Shown in pieces: positions 32,096 to 32,942 of a stretch of DNA of 32,942 nucleotides (positions are counted from its first letter, which is position 1; every line of letters begins with the position of its first letter). The notes below the pieces were generated by a model. The model was not told the origin of the DNA. It ran no database searches and was given only the letters and a program-made list of their open reading frames with translations. The DNA is from Syntrophobacterales bacterium (lineage in GTDB: Bacteria > Desulfobacterota > Desulfobaccia > Desulfobaccales > 0-14-0-80-60-11): assembly GCA_020060385.1 (NCBI GenBank), contig JAGVAH010000162.1:1-32942 (forward strand), in the 5' to 3' direction. The position numbers and the translations under genes are program-made.

Positions 32096-32242
32096 AAACC
32101 AAGGCCTCCTTATGGTTATGTAATTACTGGTTAATTCCCGGCTAGCCGCAACCCGCCGGGTTTGTTACAGAGTTGCCCCTTGCGGGGCTCGCCTCTGGCA
32201 GGGCTCCCGCCAGGGCTCATACTTTTTTTCACATAGACCCCC

Positions 32243-32271
32243 ATTTAAACGACCGCAAGGAGGTTTGTCAA
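32243..32271 (-). promoter_or_regulatory. fhs promoter
   Basis: On the minus strand: TTGACA (32271-32266), 17 bases, TTAAAT (32248-32243). The -35 sits in the small inverted repeat TTTGT-ca-ACAAA. The leader to the fhs start is about 140 bases and contains GC-rich inverted stretches (for example GGCTCGCC near 32188). Confidence 0.65.
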
Positions 32272-32325
32272 CAAATATTTTTGCCCAAGAGCGCCATCAA
32301 TCAAATTTTTCTTCCGGATTTTTAT

Positions 32326-32354
32326 TTGACATCACTTTTTTTTAGAAGTAAATT
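32326..32354 (+). promoter_or_regulatory. Promoter for the metV-like gene
   Basis: TTGACA at 32326-32331, a 17-base spacer, then TAAATT at 32349-32354 (four of six consensus bases). It is divergent from the fhs promoter 55 bases away, so both could share a regulator. The leader to the start codon is about 200 bases and GC-rich; no known riboswitch was recognised in it. Confidence 0.6.
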
Positions 32355-32558
32355 GTGAATAGAAGTACAATATATCTCCCGGTGGGGCTGATTTTTGGGG
32401 CCTTTCCGGGGGTGATTGATCATATCCCCAGCCTTCCCACCTGTGAGCTTTTCGTGCCGGCCGCGGGACGCCCCTGGCCGCACCAAAGCGCAAAAACTGC
32501 GGCGGGCCCTGGAGCAATCTCACATCTGCTCTGGATTTTTGGGAGAGGAGGAGCCTTA

Positions 32559-32942
32559 ATGGTCATCGGGGAATCGAAACCCGTAGCGGAAATCTTGGAA
32601 ATGATCAAGGATTTCAAAAAAGTAGTGGTAGTCGGCTGCAAAGGCTGCGTCACCGTCTGCAACGCGGGGGGTGAAAAGGAAGTGGCCATCCTGGCCTCGG
32701 AGCTGCGCATCGCCCGCAAGGCCGCCGGCAACGAACTGGAAACCCTGGAGTACACCTGCGAGCGGCAGTGCGATCCGGAATACATCGAGCCCCTGGACGA
32801 TTTGGTGAAAGACGCGGAGGCCATCGTCTCCATTGCCTGCAGCGTCGGCCCCCAATACTGCACGGCCCGTTATCCTTACGTGCCGGTCTTCCCGGGCCTG
32901 AACACCATGTCCATCGGCGGGGCCGTGGAACACGGCGTCTGG
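32559..32942 (+). CDS. metV: MetV-like methylenetetrahydrofolate reductase C-terminal protein, partial
   Basis: The first 128 codons; the gene is cut by the right edge. The start is ATG 32559, with GAGGAG about seven bases upstream. The protein shows the MetV (MTHFR_C) pattern: VVVVGCKGCVTVCNAGGEKEV (22-42) with C27, C30 and C34, then C67/C71, C94 and C101, which bind zinc or an iron-sulfur centre, and SIGGAVEHG near 118. MetV partners MetF in reducing methylene- to methyl-tetrahydrofolate in acetogens and related bacteria. The metF gene would be expected downstream, outside the window. Together with Fhs, NfnAB and the anaerobic gene content this supports a methyl-branch operon. Confidence 0.88.
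   Translation, partial: MVIGESKPVAEILEMIKDFKKVVVVGCKGCVTVCNAGGEKEVAILASELRIARKAAGNELETLEYTCERQCDPEYIEPLDDLVKDAEAIVSIACSVGPQYCTARYPYVPVFPGLNTMSIGGAVEHGVW

Noticed and set aside
30179-32134. Long plus-strand frame (651 codons)
   Set aside because: Antisense shadow of fhs.
32355-32558. Riboswitch in the 200-base leader of metV
   Set aside because: No match to tetrahydrofolate or other riboswitch consensus by eye; it may only be a long leader.
1-32942. CRISPR arrays, tRNA or rRNA genes, transposases and integrases
   Set aside because: None seen: no evenly spaced direct repeats, no tRNA cloverleaf recognised by eye, and no DDE or tyrosine recombinase motifs in any protein.

Overview
The window is GC-rich bacterial DNA. 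Its gene content points to an anaerobic member of the Desulfobacterota (the former Deltaproteobacteria). It carries formate-tetrahydrofolate ligase and the start of a MetV-type methylenetetrahydrofolate reductase protein (Wood-Ljungdahl pathway), an NfnAB-type transhydrogenase, a NapH/NapG-like polyferredoxin with DUF362 and DUF6599 partners, and many short palindromic intergenic repeats. The class-level assignment is inference from these families; no rRNA or tRNA was found.

Layout. 1-5276 (minus strand): an exported or membrane redox cluster consisting of a 203-aa secreted protein, a DUF6599-like membrane-anchored protein, a Tat-signal DUF362 protein, a membrane polyferredoxin and the first 35 codons of another Tat-exported protein. 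It is interrupted by two gaps filled with dispersed repeats. 5638-6327 (plus): exported FKBP-type prolyl isomerase. 6489-8262 (minus): a small possible exported protein, a TerC-family membrane protein and a cytidylate-kinase-like protein, probably one operon. 8830-13371 (plus): two paralogous secreted C10 (streptopain-type) cysteine proteases with identical domain order and a shared C-terminal tail. 13692-14517 (plus): a small unknown protein and a flavodoxin-like protein behind a strong palindrome. 14535-15195 (minus): a VapBC toxin-antitoxin pair whose promoter carries a palindromic operator and predicts a leaderless mRNA.

15471-27608 (plus) is one tightly packed run of eight genes, mostly overlapping or with gaps under 10 bases. 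It holds a CgeB-like glycosyltransferase with TPRs, a GT4, a GT2 with TPRs, and then a two-gene module (Maf-like N-terminus plus CgeB-like glycosyltransferase, followed by a GT9 heptosyltransferase-like protein) that occurs twice in tandem. It ends with an unknown 202-aa protein and a small helical FliT/FlgN-like protein. The Maf-like N-termini and the chaperone-like last gene suggest glycosylation of flagellin or another surface protein, but no flagellin is in the window, so this remains a hypothesis. It is the best candidate here for an undescribed system.

27732-32942: nfnB and nfnA homologues (minus), with a CRP/FNR-type palindrome upstream; fhs (minus), ending at a strong terminator; and the divergent MetV-like gene (plus), cut by the window edge. 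The fhs and metV promoters lie back to back in one AT-rich spacer. NfnAB would balance NADH, NADPH and ferredoxin for the one-carbon pathway served by Fhs and MetV.
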